In this document: in pieces, positions 16,672 through 25,207 of the stretch
Position numbering within the stretch: the first letter of the stretch is position 1
Layout: each line of letters opens with the position of its first letter
Assembly (NCBI GenBank): GCA_965214565.1
Contig: OZ243951.1
Coordinates: forward strand, 1,674,001-1,738,000
DNA: 64,000 nt
From: VXYK01 sp965214565
GTDB taxonomy: Bacteria; Actinomycetota; Acidimicrobiia; Acidimicrobiales; Aldehydirespiratoraceae
Direction: 5' to 3'
Made by a program: the position numbers and the translations under genes
Notes under the pieces: generated by a model
Seen by the model: only the letters and a program-made list of their open reading frames with translations
Told to the model about the DNA's origin: nothing
Databases searched by the model: none

Positions 16672-19158
16672 TTGTTGAAGGGGAAGGGTAGGTGGTCCGG
16701 TTCGGTTCGGGCTGTGGTGGCTGTGGTGGCTGTGGTTGTGTTGGGTGTTCCGTTGCTGTTTAGTTTCGTCACTCTGGATAAGGCTCAGGCGCAGACGAGC
16801 TGCGATGTCACGGACGCTAAAACGCAAGCGACGAACGCCTACAACTTTCACCGAAGCAACGGTGCTGGGAATGTGGCGACTGCCAGGGCGGCCTACCGGG
16901 TGCTGATCTCGTTGGGCGGCACCCTGCCGGCATGGTCCGGCAGCAACATTTCGGGTAGCGCGCCGATAGCGCCGATTACTGAGGTTGAGCTGCGAGCCTT
17001 CACCGGCGGCCAGAACGACAATTGGGAGGGTTGGGATCCGATTTACACTGCGTTGAGTTGTTTGGAGATGAATTCTTCTCCGGTGGTTACGGTCACCGGT
17101 GGTGGAGCGGTGTCTGAGGGCACGGCTGCGAGTTTCACGTTGACCGCGTTTCCGGCACCGACCGGGGGGAGTTTGACTGTGAATGTGACGGTCGCGGAAA
17201 GCGAGGATTTCGTGGCTAGCAGCGCTGAGGGCGCCGACACGGTGACTATCGGCACGTCGGGTACCGCGATCTATACGGTCCCGACGGTTGATGACGCCAC
17301 CGACGAGGCCAACGGCAGCGTGAAGGTGACGGTGAACAGCGGTACCGGTTACACGCCCGGCAGCACAGCCTCGGCTACGGTCACGGTCAACGACAACGAC
17401 GCCGCACCAGGCATCGCGGAGCCCGCAGGTCATAAGCAGCCAGCGTTGACAGCAACGGTTGTCAACGAGGGCGCCAATAGCATGATCATGGTGAGGATCC
17501 CCGACGGGTTGGGGAATCGTGTCCGCCATTTCACGTTCGGTTTCATGGACACGGTAACGACGATGGGTTACGCGCCGCCCGGTGCGAGTGCTACAGCGAC
17601 CGGCTGGTTTGACTGCGACGCTGGCGATCTGGTTAACGCCAACCTGTACACGACCAGGGCTCGGCAATGGAATCCGGCTACGGGCAACAACGACGGACCT
17701 TGGGGCGACGTTGTCGGCACGGAGATGCGCCGCCACGAGACCCACAAGCGGTCTGGTGAGGTGGCGAACGTGCCGGTGACGTTGTGTCCGGGCTCTGAGG
17801 GCAAGACGTTCGGGCTTACCTGGACCTTAGATACCAATGCCCCGTTGAACGAGTCGTTCAAGCATGACGCCGACAACTGCAGGGACTCCAGTGTGTCGTT
17901 CGCCCGGCGAGAAGACACCCTTAACAGTATTGTCTATGTGACCCCGGCGTACACGGTGCATCAATCGTTCCGCTGTTGGACGACGGTGACGATCCTTCCT
18001 CAGGAACAGGGCGGCCAACCTGCCGAGCAGGATAGCCAACCCGCCCAGGAGCAGCCTGCTCAAGTGGAGCCTGCTCAAGTGGAGCCTGCTCAGGTGGAGC
18101 CTGCTCAGGTGGAGCCTGCTCAGGTGGAGCCGGTGGTGGAGCCGGTTTGTGTGTCAGCGGAGTTGTTGGCTGATGTGGAGGGTTACGCCGCGGAGACTTG
18201 GCGTACGTCGGCTGATCATGTGCCGCGTTGGACGCGGGTGTTGGCAGGGTTCGGGCAGTCCAACAGCTACAGCAACAATCCGATGACGGCGTCGGAGGCG
18301 CAAACGTATGCTGAGCGCAGTTGGGGTAGTCGTTGGATACCAGTAACAGCCGCGTTGCAATGTTTGGAGACCGCGGCCGCTGAGCAAGCCGAGGCGGAGT
18401 CTCAACCTGCCCAGGACCCGACACCTGCACCCACCACAACAACCACCACGACGACGACTACGACGACGCTTCCGCCGACGCCGGTGGTGAGTGTTGCTGC
18501 GGGTTCTGATGTGGTTGAGGGTGGTGACGCGGTGTTTACTGTGACGGCGAGTCCTGCGCCGACATCTGATTTGGATGTGGTTGTTGATGTGTCCCAGACC
18601 GGTGCTTACACGTCCGCGACCGGCACGCGTACCGTCACGATCACTGCCTCGGGCAGCGCGACGTTCACGGTTGCCACGACTGATGACAGCACAGATGAGA
18701 CTGACGGGTCGGTCACTGCGACTGTTTCGACCGGCGCGGGTTATACGGTGTCGTCGACCAGCAGCAGTGTGTCTGTGGCGGTGTCTGACAACGACAACCC
18801 ACCGCCGCCGCCGGTGTCGTCGGGTCCGCCGACGGTGACCGTGGCTGATGCGACCGCTGTTGAGGGCCAGGACTTGACGTTCGTGGTGACATTGTCGAAA
18901 CCGAACCCTGAGCCGATCACGTTCCGTTACGGCGGGTACGGACGCACCGCGATGATGTGGCAGGACTTCCAGATCGAATACAACGCGGTGCACACGCTTG
19001 CTGCGGGCGAAACCGAAGTCAACATCGTCGTGCCGGTCATCGACGACAACACCCCAGAAGACACTGAAACGTTACGCATCTACGTGTACGCCACCAGCGG
19101 GATCGTCATCCGCGACGGGTTCCTCTACGCCACCGGCACCATCACCGACAACGACTAA
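16672..19158 (+). CDS. Surface protein A: secreted Calx-beta protein with two Cys-bounded modules
   Basis: 828 residues from TTG 16672; coding similarity to protein B runs further upstream, back to the C-tract, so the real start is probably ATG 16608 on the far side of it. A signal peptide (hydrophobic VVAVVAVVVLGVPLLFSFV, then AQAQ) is followed by Cys-bounded module A1 (about 44-130), a Calx-beta domain (about 138-243, ending VTVNDND), an unassigned region (about 253-441) with several Cys, an (EP)AQVE repeat (462-486), Cys-module A2 (about 493-564), a threonine run, and two Calx-beta domains (about 603-710 and 720-828, the last ending TITDND). Calx-beta domains bind calcium and are common in adhesins. 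No C-terminal membrane anchor is visible. No enzyme motif seen. Confidence 0.85.
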   Translation: MLKGKGRWSGSVRAVVAVVAVVVLGVPLLFSFVTLDKAQAQTSCDVTDAKTQATNAYNFHRSNGAGNVATARAAYRVLISLGGTLPAWSGSNISGSAPIAPITEVELRAFTGGQNDNWEGWDPIYTALSCLEMNSSPVVTVTGGGAVSEGTAASFTLTAFPAPTGGSLTVNVTVAESEDFVASSAEGADTVTIGTSGTAIYTVPTVDDATDEANGSVKVTVNSGTGYTPGSTASATVTVNDNDAAPGIAEPAGHKQPALTATVVNEGANSMIMVRIPDGLGNRVRHFTFGFMDTVTTMGYAPPGASATATGWFDCDAGDLVNANLYTTRARQWNPATGNNDGPWGDVVGTEMRRHETHKRSGEVANVPVTLCPGSEGKTFGLTWTLDTNAPLNESFKHDADNCRDSSVSFARREDTLNSIVYVTPAYTVHQSFRCWTTVTILPQEQGGQPAEQDSQPAQEQPAQVEPAQVEPAQVEPAQVEPAQVEPVVEPVCVSAELLADVEGYAAETWRTSADHVPRWTRVLAGFGQSNSYSNNPMTASEAQTYAERSWGSRWIPVTAALQCLETAAAEQAEAESQPAQDPTPAPTTTTTTTTTTTTLPPTPVVSVAAGSDVVEGGDAVFTVTASPAPTSDLDVVVDVSQTGAYTSATGTRTVTITASGSATFTVATTDDSTDETDGSVTATVSTGAGYTVSSTSSSVSVAVSDNDNPPPPPVSSGPPTVTVADATAVEGQDLTFVVTLSKPNPEPITFRYGGYGRTAMMWQDFQIEYNAVHTLAAGETEVNIVVPVIDDNTPEDTETLRIYVYATSGIVIRDGFLYATGTITDND
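18055..18129 (+). repeat. Five tandem 15-bp repeats encoding PAQVE
   Basis: Units of cctgctcaagtggag or cctgctcaggtggag start at 18055, 18070, 18085, 18100 and 18115. All are in frame in gene A and form a proline-rich spacer between the unassigned region and Cys-module A2. Copy number changes would keep the frame. Confidence 0.93.
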
Positions 19159-19209
19159 CCCCGACCGGGTGAACATTCACTCACCGGGAGCACAACCACA
19201 CACAAACCA

Positions 19210-19243
19210 GGGGCGGGCCGCCGCAGACACGACGGCCCGCCCC
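19210..19243. terminator. GC-rich hairpin between convergent surface protein A and APH-fold kinase genes
   Basis: Arms 19210-19223 (ggggcgggccgccg) and 19230-19243 (cgacggcccgcccc) pair over 14 positions with one mismatch around a 6-base loop. There is no T-tract, so it is probably a bidirectional stem-type terminator. Confidence 0.65.
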
Positions 19244-19343
19244 CCTGCGCTCCCCCCGCCCCCTGACCTCTCATGAATGCTGTTGCGTGAAGTCTCCGCC
19301 CGACGCGGATCGCCCCGAGACGCTACCCCTTGGAGCTTCTCGT

Positions 19344-20237
19344 CTAGAGGGTCGTCCAGCGGATTGAGAGGTCGTGCCAGCGCCCGATTCGCAGCATCAA
19401 CTCGTTGGGCGATTCGGGTCGGACGTTCCACATCGAGGCCAGCCAGAGGCCGTGGTCGAGTTCTCGGAGTCGGGTGGCACGCCTGAGGAACTCGGCGTCG
19501 ACGGGCAGCCCGTAGGCCGCGATGAAGTCCTCGGGATCGTCGTCGGTGGTGCGCTGGTAGTGCGAGATCATCTGCGCAAGGTCGGCCTCGGGCGGACCGC
19601 AGCACATGAAGTCGCAGTCGATCAGCAGGTATCTGCCGTCGTGTGACACGACGTTGCCCGGGTACAGGTCTCCGTGGACGGGCACGACTGGATGGGTGTG
19701 GGGCAGCTCGTCCCAGAGCTCGACGAGCGCGGTACGGAACTTGTGCATCTCGGTGAGCAGAAAGTCGAGGGCCACCGTAGGGACGTCAGCTTCCATCCCG
19801 GCAGCGATCATTCGTTGGCGGCGTCCGTCCTGATGGCCCGGAGTCCACATCTCCAGCGACAGCGGGGGTGTCACACCGTGCCACTCGGCCACAAGCGCGG
19901 CCATGTCGTTAAGCGATATCTCGTCTGCGGTTTCACCCATCGGCCAGAAAGTCACGACCCGTCCGTCTGCCAGGTCAACGGTGGGGCTGAGTGGACTCAA
20001 CAACGGCGCGCCGGCGGCGATGAGCGATTCGATGTTCCGCAGTCGGTCGTTGCCGGTGTCAACAGTCTCATGTGTCGGCGCAACGCGGGCCACAACCTGG
20101 TCTTGGGGGTTGGTGTACACGTTGTTCGTACCGACCCGCAGCAAATCGAACGGCCCTTCGCCCAGACCTGCGGCCGAGGCTGCGGCCTGAACGAGGATCG
20201 CCTGTTCGGCTGTGCCGGGAAAGGGTTGCCGTTCCAT
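19344..20237 (-). CDS. APH-fold phosphotransferase (aminoglycoside phosphotransferase/choline kinase superfamily)
   Basis: A 297-residue small-molecule kinase-like protein. The Brenner-type catalytic motif VHGDLYPGNVV (catalytic Asp, metal-binding Asn) near residue 200 and the metal motif LIDCDFMCCGPPEADLA near 217 are intact. N-terminal VGTNNVYTNP and VVARVAP are the nucleotide-binding beta strands, with the usual lysine replaced by Arg. Substrate is unknown; the superfamily includes choline, homoserine and sugar kinases as well as resistance enzymes, and nothing here points to resistance. A paralogue lies at 24240-25124. Confidence 0.8.
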   Translation of the reverse strand: MERQPFPGTAEQAILVQAAASAAGLGEGPFDLLRVGTNNVYTNPQDQVVARVAPTHETVDTGNDRLRNIESLIAAGAPLLSPLSPTVDLADGRVVTFWPMGETADEISLNDMAALVAEWHGVTPPLSLEMWTPGHQDGRRQRMIAAGMEADVPTVALDFLLTEMHKFRTALVELWDELPHTHPVVPVHGDLYPGNVVSHDGRYLLIDCDFMCCGPPEADLAQMISHYQRTTDDDPEDFIAAYGLPVDAEFLRRATRLRELDHGLWLASMWNVRPESPNELMLRIGRWHDLSIRWTTL

Positions 20238-20440
20238 CGTTGCTCGCCCTTGATCCTACAAGAGGTCCCGGGTGCGGTGGGAGGGGCAAAGGGGTGTGGG
20301 CACTTGCCGACGACGCACGGTGTGAGGTGCCGGGTGCGGTGGAGGGGCAGGGGCTCAGAAACGAGCGCGGATTCTGGTGTTGCGAAGCGTTGACGGTAAT
20401 ACTCCTTCGGTGCGATGCGGCACGACAGGAAGCAGCAACG

Positions 20441-21730
20441 ATGACTGACAGCGTGCTCACTGAGGACTACGCGGGCCCCTTCGACCCGGACTGGTCGCTT
20501 CAACGGCTGACCCGCGGGGCCCTCGCCCGCCTCTGCCGCGAGTACATGGTCGTCGCCATGTACCACGATCGGGCGCTTATGCCCCATGTTGCGCTCGCGG
20601 TCGGACAGGACGCCACGATCAAGCAGGCCGACAGCGAATGGATGGGGTCGAGCCCGGTCTACACCGAGCGCAACAAGAGGAACTTGAACGTCGACGGCGA
20701 CGGTGTGGCGGAGGCGTTCAAGGGCTTCCAATTCGATGTCGGCGCCCCGCATCACTTCCTCGACTTCCACTACGAAGAGGTCGACCACGATCTCGGCTAC
20801 TTCTGGCTGCCCTTCTGCGGCGCACACCAATACCTGCGTGAGCTGACTGCCAACGACGAGCAGCTCGTCATCAACATGTGCCATCACATGGAGGACCGGA
20901 CTTTCGATGCGACCCTGGGGGCGACCAACCCGAGATTGCGGGCGATCCCGGTGCACCGGCCCCCGAAACCCGACGAGTTCACCGGTGACCATTGCCGCTG
21001 GGAGGTCCGAATAGTCGACGAGGAGGCCGGGCAGCGCTCAGAGGAGCCGTCGCTGGCGGTGGTGCGGCAGTCGGCTGCAGCAGATTTCGAGTTCGAACTC
21101 GGCGAGTCGCTCGAAGCTGGCGGCATGGACGACTACTCGGGCCCGTTCCGCCCCGACTTCCGCCTCGAGGACCTCTCCCATGCAGTGCTGGTGCGCCAGG
21201 CCAAGGAGTTCGCACTCGACGTTCATCTGCTGATGCGGGCGGCCTACTTCTCGATCGATGAGAACTTCAGCCCCGAACTGCTCGACGACGCCGCCCCCCA
21301 GCACCGCGCGGCGATGGCTCCGGTGATGGTCGAACGCCTCTGTGAGGCGATGGCGATCACCGGCGACGGCATGGAGACGATCGGCAAGGTTCTGCAGCTC
21401 GACCCGATCCTCGTTGACGACTACGTGCGCTACACCGTGCAGGTCCACGACGACTCGCACGGCTCGATCGAGTTCGGTGACTGCGTTGGCATCGATGACG
21501 ACGTGTGCCGCAGCCCCCTTGCCTGGCTCGACGGTTTTCTGCACATGGCCCAGGCCGTGAACCCCCGCTGCAGGGCATCTCAGACCGGTGAACGCTCATG
21601 GGATCTGCACATCGACCCTGCTGCCGAGGCTGTGGTGCCGCACTGGCTCGCGGAAGGCATCGGTGGCGGGGGCCTGCGCACGTTCGATCTCCGCGAACGC
21701 CGTGTTGAACTCAGCGTGAAGTCGTCCTGA
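20441..21730 (+). CDS. Protein of unknown function made of two similar halves
   Basis: A 429-residue soluble protein. ATG 20441 is preceded by AGGAAGCAGC; upstream in-frame codons look non-coding. Residues about 8-50 (DYAGPFDPDWSLQRLTRGAL, then LCREYMVV) and about 228-270 (DYSGPFRPDFRLEDLSHAVL, then QAKEFALD) are clearly related, so the protein arose by internal duplication. Histidines and acidic residues are plentiful (for example MCHHMED and DFHYEEVDHD), which might bind metal. I do not recognise the family. It is divergent from the APH-fold kinase with a 200-bp shared upstream region. Confidence 0.75.
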   Translation: MTDSVLTEDYAGPFDPDWSLQRLTRGALARLCREYMVVAMYHDRALMPHVALAVGQDATIKQADSEWMGSSPVYTERNKRNLNVDGDGVAEAFKGFQFDVGAPHHFLDFHYEEVDHDLGYFWLPFCGAHQYLRELTANDEQLVINMCHHMEDRTFDATLGATNPRLRAIPVHRPPKPDEFTGDHCRWEVRIVDEEAGQRSEEPSLAVVRQSAAADFEFELGESLEAGGMDDYSGPFRPDFRLEDLSHAVLVRQAKEFALDVHLLMRAAYFSIDENFSPELLDDAAPQHRAAMAPVMVERLCEAMAITGDGMETIGKVLQLDPILVDDYVRYTVQVHDDSHGSIEFGDCVGIDDDVCRSPLAWLDGFLHMAQAVNPRCRASQTGERSWDLHIDPAAEAVVPHWLAEGIGGGGLRTFDLRERRVELSVKSS

Positions 21731-21787
21731 CAGAGCGGCGCGGATTCTGCTGGGCTAACCCCACGATGGAATTGGCCCGAAGCACGA

Positions 21788-22396
21788 TCAGATTTTGGCG
21801 TGGTCGGGTCGGGCTTCGACGATCGTTCCGACGTCGTGGTACCCGCGCCATTCACCGTGGCGGGCGTTCCAGAAGCGGCGGCCGGAGAGCTGTTCGAGGG
21901 CCAGGCCGTAGCAGTGGAAATTGGCCGAGGCGCCCTCGATGTGGATCGAGTGGACGTCATCGCCGAGCATCGCCACCCCGGTTCCCCGCTCGACGACGAC
22001 TTCTTGCTGCACCTCTGGTTCGCCGTCTCCGGCGCAGGGACCGTAGAGCCGGTTCAGTTCCTGGCCCCGCATGCCCACGATCACTGCCCAGGTGGTGTGC
22101 TCGTGCGGTGGTGCCGAAACACCGTTGCCCACGGTTTGGATGTACAGCGCCAGCCGGTCGTCGTCCTGTGCGATCCGGTACATCAGCGAACTCGACGCAG
22201 CGTCGGGCGGAGGGAAGTCCTCGTCGGGAAACAGGTCTTCGTGCTCGGCGAGCCGTAACAACCTCGCCTTTATGCGCTCGACAGCGGCCTGATCGATACC
22301 TCCGTGCTCGCTGCTCTGCGCGTCGATCTCGGCGATGTCTCCCATCGCTTCCGCGACCACCAGGTCCCGCATCTTCGCACGGTCGTTCCTGCTCAT
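21788..22396 (-). CDS. Cupin-fold protein, cysteine dioxygenase-like
   Basis: About 202 residues. The motif PPHEHTTWAVIVGMRGQELN carries the paired histidines of a cupin metal site, and a later histidine occurs in DDVHSIHIEG, the arrangement in thiol dioxygenases such as cysteine or 3-mercaptopropionate dioxygenase. ATG 22396 (or 22399) follows GGAGGAAGGG, a strong ribosome site; the frame is open to 22441 but those residues are unlikely to be used. Non-haem Fe(II) oxidation of a small thiol is the likely chemistry; the substrate is not evident. Confidence 0.7.
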   Translation of the reverse strand: MSRNDRAKMRDLVVAEAMGDIAEIDAQSSEHGGIDQAAVERIKARLLRLAEHEDLFPDEDFPPPDAASSSLMYRIAQDDDRLALYIQTVGNGVSAPPHEHTTWAVIVGMRGQELNRLYGPCAGDGEPEVQQEVVVERGTGVAMLGDDVHSIHIEGASANFHCYGLALEQLSGRRFWNARHGEWRGYHDVGTIVEARPDHAKI

Positions 22397-22563
22397 CATC
22401 CCTTCCTCCAGACCGCGTCCAGCATATCGAAAGCGGATCAACCGGTTTCAGCCCTCATGTGCGATCGGGTTGACGGACCGGAGGGCTGTGGCCCCGGGGA
22501 TACACCCGACATGCGGTACGAGCAGGACCGTCGGGCGAAGGTTCGTCTATTGTCGAGAGGGAC

Positions 22564-24237
22564 ATGAGTTCGCAGACGAGCGAGAAGCTCCAGGTGCTCC
22601 GAGGTGACGTATTTGGTGGGCTGACTGCGGCCGTGGTCGCCCTGCCGCTGTCGCTCGCCTTTGGTGTCGCGTCGGGGCTGGGGGCGGTCGCCGGGCTCTA
22701 CGGGGCGATCGTGGTGGGTCTGTTGGGAGCGTTGCTGGGTGGCTCGAAGACTCAGATATCGGGGCCTACGGCGCCGTTGTCGGTGGCCATGGCCGTGGTC
22801 TTCGTCGACTACGCCGACCAGGATCTCGGCAAGGCGCTCGCCATCGTGGCGCTGGCTGGGTTAATCCAGGTACTGATGGGTGCGTTGCGGTTGGGCAGCT
22901 ACATGGCATACACGCCGTACGCGGTGGTGTCGGGTTTCACCTCCGCGGTCGGGTTGATCATCATCCTGGTCCAGTTCCTGCCTTTGTTCGGTAGCGAGGT
23001 TGCCCTCGGCGGTGCTCTCAAGTCGCTGCGTTCGTGGCCCGATGCGGTCAGCGACGTCGACCCGAGCGCGCTGGCCCTGGGGGTCGTCACGCTGGCGGTC
23101 TGTATCTTCTGGCCGGAGCGGCTCCGCAGGTTCATGCCCCCGTCCGTGGCAGCGCTGCTCATCGGGACGTTGCTCGCGGTGTTCTGGTTGAGCGATGTGC
23201 CGACGTTGGCGGAGGTGCCTGCGGGCATCCCCGATCTCGAGATCCCGGAACTGGCGCTGGGTGACATAGGAGCGGCGCTCCCACCCGCTGTGACGATCGC
23301 CCTGCTCGGTTCGATCAACAGCCTGCTCACTGCGAGGGTGGCCGACTCGTTGACCCTGCAGAGCCACGAGCCCAATCGGGAGTTGATGGGCGTGGGGTTC
23401 GCCAACGTGCTGGTGGCGCTCGTCGGCGGTGTGCCTGGAGCAGGAGCGACGTCGTGCACCGTCGCCAACGTTCGTGCCGGGGGCCGGTCGCGGGTGTCCG
23501 GGGTGCTGTGTGCGACGATTCTGCTGGCGCTTGTGCTGGGACTGGGAAGGTATGCCGAAGCGATTCCGCACGCCGTGCTGGCCGGGATCCTCATCAAGAT
23601 CGGCTTCGACATCATCGACTGGCGCTACCTGACTCGGATCCGTCTCATTCCCCGCGAGAACGTGGTTGTGCTGCTGCTGACGCTCGGGTTGTCGGTGATC
23701 TCCGATCTGGTTGTTGCTGTGGCGGTCGGTTTGATCGCGGCGGCCATGACCGGCGCACGTCAGCTGGAGCGCTTGGAACTCGACATGGTCGTCTCGACTC
23801 CGCTGCTCGACATGACCTTCCTCGCCGACGACACCGACGATGACGACGACGATGATGCGGGCGGTGACGCGTTCGACTTCGATTTCGAGATGGAGGACCC
23901 GTTCGCGGCCCGTACGGGCCTGCTGTCGTTGCGGGGCAGTTTCACCGTTGCGTCCTCGACGAAACTGTTCAGCACGATCCGCAGCGACATCGCCGAACAC
24001 GAAGTGGTGATTCTTGATTTCTCGCAGACTGTTTTCATCGACGACAGCGCTGCTCTGGTACTGAGCCAGTTGGTGGACGCAGCGATCGTGTCCGAGACCG
24101 AGTGCATCGTGATGGGCCTGTCGGGTCTGGTGAGTACCAGCGTCGAGGCGTTGGACGTTCTGCGCCGCGTCCCCGACGACCACTTCGTCGAGGATTTGGA
24201 CGGCGCGCGCGTCGTAGCGCGCCGCATTCTGCTCTGA
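22564..24237 (+). CDS. SulP-family anion transporter with C-terminal STAS domain
   Basis: A 557-residue permease. The membrane part (about 1-400) has the SulP pattern PLSLAFGVASGLGAVAGLYG and GLLGALLGGSKTQISGPTAP near the N-terminus. An aspartate run (DDTDDDDDDDAGGD near 422-435) links to a STAS domain (about 455-557) with VILDFSQTVFIDDSAALVL. Ser495 aligns with the serine phosphorylated in SpoIIAA-type anti-anti-sigma factors. Substrate could be sulfate, bicarbonate or another anion. The Asp run is an unusual insertion. It ends 2 bp from the convergent APH-like gene. Confidence 0.9.
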   Translation: MSSQTSEKLQVLRGDVFGGLTAAVVALPLSLAFGVASGLGAVAGLYGAIVVGLLGALLGGSKTQISGPTAPLSVAMAVVFVDYADQDLGKALAIVALAGLIQVLMGALRLGSYMAYTPYAVVSGFTSAVGLIIILVQFLPLFGSEVALGGALKSLRSWPDAVSDVDPSALALGVVTLAVCIFWPERLRRFMPPSVAALLIGTLLAVFWLSDVPTLAEVPAGIPDLEIPELALGDIGAALPPAVTIALLGSINSLLTARVADSLTLQSHEPNRELMGVGFANVLVALVGGVPGAGATSCTVANVRAGGRSRVSGVLCATILLALVLGLGRYAEAIPHAVLAGILIKIGFDIIDWRYLTRIRLIPRENVVVLLLTLGLSVISDLVVAVAVGLIAAAMTGARQLERLELDMVVSTPLLDMTFLADDTDDDDDDDAGGDAFDFDFEMEDPFAARTGLLSLRGSFTVASSTKLFSTIRSDIAEHEVVILDFSQTVFIDDSAALVLSQLVDAAIVSETECIVMGLSGLVSTSVEALDVLRRVPDDHFVEDLDGARVVARRILL

Positions 24238-24239
24238 TG

Positions 24240-25124
24240 TCAGCGGGTCTTGTGCCAGCGGTGTGACGTGTCGAGGGTCTCCAACCGGTGCTGCACTTCA
24301 GGCAGTGCGCGCACCTTCGTGCCGTGCATCGACGCCAGCCAGATGATCGACGCCACCTCCCGCAACCGGACGAGCCGGTTCAGCAGGTCCGCGTCGTAAT
24401 CCCCGTCGTAGCAACTGAGGAATCCGTACTCGGTGGTTGAGGTCGGGTAGCGCCGACAGTTGTGGATGACGGTTGCGAGGTCCTGTTCAGGCGGTCCGAA
24501 GCCGGTCTGGTCGCAGTCGATCAGCTTGATGGCACCCTCGTGGCGGACCATCTTGTCGGGAAACGCGTTGGCATGGATCGCGATGTGAGGTTCGACGTCT
24601 TTGATCTGCACGGCGAACAGCGTTCGTTCAAGCATCCCCTCGAGCCGATTGATCAGAACCTCCGGCACCTCGGCCACTCGAGCCTTGTCGAGATGATGCC
24701 TGCTCAGCGCTTCGGAGTATCTCCATTCGCGCAACGAGAGGTCGGGTTCGGCTTGGTGGAGGCTGAGGATCGCGTCGGCCATCTCCTGATTCGTCACGTT
24801 GTTGTTGGTCATGGGGCTTGCCAACGGCCAGAAGGTCACATTGCGGCCAGACGGCAACGGCACCGGCGTCGGGTGCGCGGCGGGAAGCACCGCGGCGTCC
24901 TGGGTGACCAGCATCTCCACAGCGTGCAGCGTGCGTGCCGTTTCTTGGTGGGTCTCGTGGATCGGCGCTACCCGTGCACAGGTCTCGGCTGACGAATGCG
25001 TCAACACGGTATTCGTGCGCTCATGCACGACTCGGAACCCGGGTGTGTCGACGATCCCGGCCTCGAGGGCGACTGTGTCAACTTCCGCAGAGAGCAATCC
25101 AGCCTCCTGACGCGTGCACGACAT
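24240..25124 (-). CDS. APH-fold paralogue with altered catalytic residues (probable pseudokinase)
   Basis: A 294-residue paralogue of the kinase at 19344-20237: shared stretches include ARVAPxHET, GRxVTFWP, LIDCD-x3-GPPE-x-DLA and RLRE-x5-WLASM. The catalytic loop, HGDLYPGN in the paralogue, is HANAFPDK here: the catalytic Asp has become Asn and the metal-binding Asn has become Lys. The distal metal motif LIDCDQTGFGPPEQDLA remains. This suggests ligand binding without phosphotransfer. It lies between SulP and NCS2-type transporter genes, with an 83-bp divergent promoter region to the latter. Confidence 0.75.
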   Translation of the reverse strand: MSCTRQEAGLLSAEVDTVALEAGIVDTPGFRVVHERTNTVLTHSSAETCARVAPIHETHQETARTLHAVEMLVTQDAAVLPAAHPTPVPLPSGRNVTFWPLASPMTNNNVTNQEMADAILSLHQAEPDLSLREWRYSEALSRHHLDKARVAEVPEVLINRLEGMLERTLFAVQIKDVEPHIAIHANAFPDKMVRHEGAIKLIDCDQTGFGPPEQDLATVIHNCRRYPTSTTEYGFLSCYDGDYDADLLNRLVRLREVASIIWLASMHGTKVRALPEVQHRLETLDTSHRWHKTR

Positions 25125-25207
25125 ATTAGCCCTTCCGATGACAAGTCCGCAGACGGCTATGGTTCGGGCATGGAAGTCGCTGCGCGCCCTTCGAATGGTC
25201 GTGCCAA

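Noticed and set aside
19344..20237. Aminoglycoside resistance gene
   Set aside because: Only the general APH-fold motifs are present; the superfamily is broad and there is no mobile element or resistance context.
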